64,000 nucleotides of DNA from Leptodactylus fallax (taxonomy: Eukaryota > Chordata > Amphibia > Anura > Leptodactylidae): the NCBI GenBank assembly GCA_947044405.1, contig CAMRHE010000011.1:10415001-10479000 (forward strand), in the 5' to 3' direction. This document shows positions 59,972 to 64,000 of the stretch, in pieces (within the stretch, counting starts at the first letter, position 1; each line of letters begins with the position of its first letter). A model generated the notes under the pieces. It saw nothing but the letters and a program-made list of their open reading frames with translations. It was not told the DNA's origin and searched no databases. Made by a program: the position numbers and the translations under genes.

Positions 59972-61519
59972 CAGTGGAGAAAAAAAGTATTTACTCAGCC
60001 ACCAATTGTGCAAGTTCTCCCACTTAAAAAGATAAGAGAGGACTGTAACTGAAATAATAGGTAGACCTCAACTATGAGAGACAAAATGAGAAAACATCTA
60101 GAAAATGACATTGTCTGATTTTTTTTTTAAAGAATTTATTTGCAAATTATGATGGAAAATAAGTATTTAGTCATCTACAAACAAGCAAGATTTCTGGCTC
60201 TCACAGACCTGTAACTTCTTCTTTAAGAGGCACCTCTGTCCTCCACTCATTACCTGTAGTAATGGCACCTGTTTGAAATTGTTATCTGTATAAAAGACAC
60301 CTGTCCACAACCTCAAACAGTCACACTCCAAACTCCACTATGGTGAAGATCAAAGAGCTGTGGAAGGACACCAGAAACAAAATTGTAGACCTGCACCAGG
60401 CTGGGAAGACTGAATCTGCAATAGGCAAGCAGCTTGGTGTGAAGAAATCAACTGTGGGAGCAATAATTAGAAAGTGTAAGACATACAAGACCACTGATAA
60501 TCTCCCTCGATCAGGGGGTCCATGCAAGATCTCACCCCGTGGGGTCAAGATGATCACAAGAACAGTGAGCAAAAATCCCAGAACCACACGGGGGGACCTA
60601 GTGAATGACCTGCAGAAAGCTGGGACTAACATAACAAAGGCTACTGTCAGTAACACACTACGCCACCACGGACTCAGATCTTGCCGTGCTAGACATGTCC
60701 CACTGCTTAAGCCAGTACATATCCAGGTTCGTCTGAAGTTTACTAGAGAGCATTTGGATGTTCCAGAAGAGTATTGGGAGAATGTCATATGATCAGATGA
60801 AACCAAATTAGAACTGTTTGGTAGAAACACAACTCATCGTGTTTGGAGGAGATTGAATGCTGAGTTCCATCCAAAGAGCACCATACCTACTGTGAAACAT
60901 GGGGGTGGCAACATCATGCTTTGGGGCTGTTTCTCTGCAAAGGGACCAGGACAACTTATCCGTGTACATGAAAGAATGAATGGGGCCATGTATCGTGAGA
61001 TTTTGAGCGCAAACCTCCTTCCACCAGCAAGGGCATTGAAGATGAAACGTGGCTGGGTCTTTCAGTATGACAATGATCCCAAGCACACCGCCAGGGCAAC
61101 GAAGGAGTGGCTTCGTAAGAAAACCTTTGGAGGGAGTTGAAAGTCCATGTTGCCCAGCGACAGCCCCAAAGCATCACTGCTCTAGAAGAGATCTGCATGG
61201 AGGAATGGGCCAACATACGAGCAACAGTGTGTGCCCACCTTGTGAAGACTTCCAGAAAACGTTTGACCTCTGTCATTGCCAGCAAAGGATATATAACAAA
61301 GTATTGAGATGAACTTTTGTTATTGACCAAATACTTATTTTCCACCATAATTTGAAAATAAATACTTTAAAAATCAGACAATGTGATTTTCTAGATTTGT
61401 TTTCTCATTTTGTCTCATAGTTGAGGTCTACCTATGATGCCAATTATAGGCCTCTCTCATCTTTTTAAGTGGGAGAACTTGCACAATTGGTGGCTGACTA
61501 AATACTTTTTTTCCCCAAT
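59972..61519 (+). mobile_element. Tc1-like transposon, nearly full-length copy (T5)
   Basis: The left end CAGTGGAGAAAAAAAGTATT lies after TA (59970-59971). The right end is the inverse (AATACTTTTTTTCCCCAATG), slightly decayed, with the TA lost. The subterminal blocks CACCAATTGTGCAAGTTCTC and its inverse lie near each end. This type is widespread in fish and frog genomes and distinct from T1/T2 and T3/T4. Confidence 0.94.
60340..61307 (+). pseudogene. Tc1-like transposase (T5), one stop and catalytic Glu region deleted
   Basis: The start [20 protein letters not shown] opens a long N-terminal frame of 150 codons with both helix-turn-helix parts ([16 protein letters not shown]) and the GRPxKIS-like linker. 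A TGA at 60790-60792 replaces the usual Trp just before [10 protein letters not shown] (first Asp, codon 60796-60798). The frame then runs through [13 protein letters not shown] and [12 protein letters not shown] (second Asp, 61069-61071). Near 61125 LRKK passes directly into [10 protein letters not shown] in another frame. The segment with PDLNPIE, including the catalytic Glu, is deleted (about 60 bp). The C-terminal ASKGYITKY is intact. Otherwise well preserved. Confidence 0.93.
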
Positions 61520-61520
61520 G

Positions 61521-61690
61521 TTGGTGCATACTGGTCAACTCACTTGGATACGAATACAGCTTTTTCTTCAACTCTACCGACAAGTGTTCCATTGGGTTGA
61601 GGTTAACTGTGGGGGCCAATCCAGCACCTCTACTTCATTGTCATTGAACCATTTCTTCACTATGCAGGTAAAGAAAGCTGCTCATCAGCG
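61521..61690 (-). mobile_element. Tc1-like transposase fragment (T6)
   Basis: A minus-strand frame includes VNLNPMEHLSVELKKKLYSY, the DLNPIEHL region of a Tc1 transposase, preceded by a decayed DWPP-like stretch. Only about 50 codons remain and no ends are visible. It belongs to a different family from T5, and lies between T5 and the hAT gene. Confidence 0.7.
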
Positions 61691-62420
61691 ACTCTAGGCT
61701 CAGGTTGCTGCTGATGGAGCCGATACTGCTCCTGCCACCCCTCCCCACCACAGCTGCCATGGCAGTGCAAGGTGAGCGCTCAGGGCCCAGTCGGACCTGC
61801 GAGAGGATGGATGATGGTGCAGATAGCCAGCAGCCAACTTATTACATAAGATATCACTATAGTAGTTCAGCTTGTCCTCCCTCTCAGCGGGTGTAAAAAA
61901 TGCCCCCATTTTTTGCTGGTAGCGAGGGTATAACATGGTGGAGAGCCAGTAGTCATCCCTCTACCGAATGGTGACAATTCGGCTGTTTCTACGCAAGGAA
62001 GTCAGCATGCTTCGGGAAATTTGCTCAATTGACACCGAGGGACTCCCTGCATCCATCTCCACTGCATACTGCCAAAGTGTGTCATCTGCCTCATCATCCT
62101 CAACTCCCTCTATCTGTTCTGGTTGCTCCTGCTCCTCCTCTCCACCCATTTGGATACACATTGTTTATGCTCCAATGTCTTCCTCATCCTCCTCCTCCAG
62201 TTCAGCCCGCACAGGGCTCATGTGGCCTTGAGATGTAGACGACACATCTCCAGTCCCCTGACCAGCCAGATTGAAAAGCATCTTTTCTAGGATGTGAATA
62301 AGTGGAATGATGTTGTTCATCCCGTAGTCCTGGCGACTGACTAACAAAGTGGCCTCCTCAAAGGGAACGAGCAAACGGCAGATGTCACACATGAGCTGCC
62401 ACTGGCTAACGTTAAAATTA

Positions 62421-63060
62421 CAGTTGTGCTAAAGGCAAAGTTGGTCAAAGTTAAAGAAAAGATGAATACAGCACATTATCAGCAAATACTGGAGGCAAAT
62501 TTGTACTCATCAGCCAGGAAGCTGCGCATGGGACGTACTTGGACGTTCCAACATGACAACAATCCAAAACACAAGGCAAAGTCAACCTATCATTGGGTAC
62601 AGCAGAATAAAGTGAAGGTTCTGGAGTGGTCATCTCAGTCTCCTGACCTCAATATCATTGAGCCACTCTGGGGAGATCTCAAGCGCGCAGTACATGCAAG
62701 ACAGCCCAGGAATTTACAGGAACTGGAGACTTTTTGCCAAGAAGAATGGACAGTTTTACCATCTGAGAAAATAAAGAGCCTCAGCCACAACTACCACAAA
62801 AGACTTCAAGCTGTCATTGATGTTAGAGGGGGCAATACATGGTATTAAGAACTGGGGTATGTGACCTTTTGAACAAGGTCATTTTGATGTTTTTGGTTGT
62901 CATTATGATTTAAAAAGAGAAAACACAGAAGTTTGACAATAAATTGCTTCAACCAACCACTAACCATGAGTGGAGAAAAAGTTTTTGTGTTATCATTCAT
63001 ATTCTCTGAAAAAAGGTCAAAAAAAAAAAAAAAATTCTGCCAGGGTATGTAAACTGGGAG
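62421..63060 (+). mobile_element. Internally deleted Tc1 element (T7) inside the hAT gene
   Basis: The left end CAGTTGTGCT follows TA (62419-62420) and then jumps into the transposase gene. The 3' untranslated part and a right-end CAGGGTATGTAAAC stretch precede TA at 63061-63062. At 640 bp it has lost the 5' half. Removing it joins the two hAT transposase blocks (KAINNF... and WQLMCDI...), which shows it landed within that gene. Confidence 0.85.
62426..62848 (+). pseudogene. Tc1-like transposase C-terminal half (T7)
   Basis: An open frame of 140 codons encodes the C-terminal half of a DD34E transposase. It includes TWTFQHDNNPKHKAKS (second Asp), VLEWSSQSPDLNIIEPLWGD (Glu, 34 residues later) and the VIDVRGGNTWY end followed by TAA. 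The DNA-binding region and first catalytic Asp are missing because the left terminal repeat is joined to the middle of the gene. The remaining frame is uninterrupted, which suggests a rather young copy of a deletion derivative. Confidence 0.9.
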
Positions 63061-64000
63061 TACCTCATGTTCGCTTGGATCATAAAGAAATTGTTTATGG
63101 CTTTTCTCTGATATAGTCGATCCAACATATGGAGGGTGGAATTCCAATGGGTGGAAACATCGCCTATTAGTCTATGTTGTGGGAGGCCGTTCTGCTGCTG
63201 CAGTTCAAGGTGGGTGTGCTTGGCAGTGTCCAAGTGACTGAAGTGCATGCAAAGTTTCCTTGACATTTTTAGGTTGTTTTGCAGATGGGTGGAACACTTA
63301 AGGAAACGCTTGACAGGAAGGACACAGAACAGTTCCTCCCCTGTGTGACTCCGTTCGCCCAGGCAAACGAGGTGTAGAACAGCATGACACCTCTGGGCCA
63401 TGCACATGTGGTATGTTGGAGGAGCACTGTGAATTGTCCCTGCAATGGAGGCTGAGGAGACAGTGGAGGATGAGGCTGACATTGTTGCAGGACCAATGGC
63501 GTGAGAACGTGGAGGCAGAAGCTGCGTTACCTGTCCAAGTTGCTGGTGTGTCTGGGCAGGCACCACATTAACCCAGTGGGCCATAAATGACATATATTGA
63601 CCTTGACCATAGTTACAGCTCTGCACGTCGGCGCTGCCGTGCACTTTGGCAGACACCGACAGGCTCAAGGACTGGCCCACCTTCTCTTCTACATATTTGT
63701 ACAGGGCTGGTACTGCCTTTTTGGCAAACAAATGACAGCTTGGGACTCTTCACCTCAGCTCGGCACAAGCCATGAGTTCTCTGAAAGGTGCAGAGTCCAC
63801 CACTGCGAAAGGGAGGGACTGCAGCACCAGCAACTTGGACAAGACCATGTTCAGCTTCTGCACTGTTTGATGAGCGCACGCATACTGTTGTCTCTTCGAA
63901 ATCGCTTCTGTGATGGATTGCTGACGCAATGACTGACAAGGAGGAGGAACAGGAGCATCACAACCAGCAGATGATGGGAAGGACACACAGCTTCCTTTGG

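Larger units (their letters stand above)
61691..63986 (-). pseudogene. hAT-superfamily transposase, interrupted and frameshifted
   Basis: The gene runs from beyond the right edge of the window. Minus-strand pieces in order: QQSITEAISKRQQYACAHQT and SLPFAVVDSAPFRELM near 63740-63930, VPALYKYVEEKVGQSL near 63715, LIGDVSTHWNSTLHMLDRLY near 63090-63160 (the RW/HWNST block of the catalytic domain), then WQLMCDICRLLVPFEEATLL near 62340-62400 (the PFEEAT block), an acidic stretch, and YPRYQQKMGAFFTPAERED near 61910. This is the standard order of hAT (Ac/ZBED-like) transposases. The BED zinc finger would lie to the right, outside the window. Frames shift near 63740 and 61950, and a Tc1 element splits it at 62421-63060. 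Confidence 0.87.

Overview
The window looks like non-genic DNA from a vertebrate genome, most likely an anuran amphibian (frog or toad). I found no host protein-coding exon, rRNA or tRNA. The case for an amphibian rests on the mixture of mobile DNA: several Tc1 transposon families, L1/Tx1-like LINEs, piggyBac and hAT transposases, a V-SINE-type SINE, Harbinger-type MITEs and TTAA-flanked MITEs, set in AT-rich DNA. The species assignment is inference. Nearly everything recognisable is transposable or was once transposable, and the coding regions seen are all broken transposase or retrotransposon genes.

Layout. 1-3 kb: a GATA microsatellite, a shortened Tc1 copy and an unresolved retroelement-like repeat. 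3.1-5.1 kb: a hAT-type non-autonomous element with an 8-bp target duplication, carrying a 31-bp minisatellite and an inserted LINE fragment. 5.3-6.2 kb: Harbinger-type MITEs, one split by a mariner-type MITE. 6.9-16.1 kb: three copies (A, B, C) of a second hAT-type family with ends close to CAGNGGCGTAACTA, two of them carrying the same 31-bp minisatellite array and A only a few units, plus a foldback MITE, a candidate LTR and a SINE. 16-19 kb: a Harbinger-type MITE, a second shortened Tc1 copy and a candidate solo LTR. 20.1-22.9 kb: a nearly complete piggyBac element with both TTAA sites, matching 17-bp ends and all three catalytic aspartates, but with frameshifts. 23-24 kb: a separate minisatellite. 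24.5-25 kb: copy D of the minisatellite-bearing hAT family. 25.2-35.1 kb: a minus-strand L1-like LINE broken up by two solo LTRs with 5-bp duplications, copy E (about 27 minisatellite units) and other repeats. 36.8-38.4 kb: a Tc1 copy inside a TA microsatellite. 38.9-47 kb: AT-rich, largely repeat-poor DNA with a Gypsy integrase remnant and more MITEs. 47-50.5 kb: nested TTAA-type elements. 50.6-54.4 kb: a Tc1 copy followed by a plus-strand L1 fragment. 54.5-55.5 kb: another hAT-like element carrying a different minisatellite. 55.5-58.6 kb: AT-rich DNA. 58.6-59.6 kb: a second copy of the 3.1-kb hAT family. 60-64 kb: a nest of Tc1 elements in and next to a minus-strand hAT transposase gene that runs off the window.

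How the parts relate. Target-site duplications can be read directly for more than a dozen insertions, so the order of many insertions can be reconstructed. The most unusual theme is one 31-bp minisatellite monomer and one hairpin module of about 38 nt, both reused by non-autonomous elements whose terminal repeats differ. This suggests a mobile cassette that disperses minisatellites. Family names come from motif recognition in the sequence, not from database searches.
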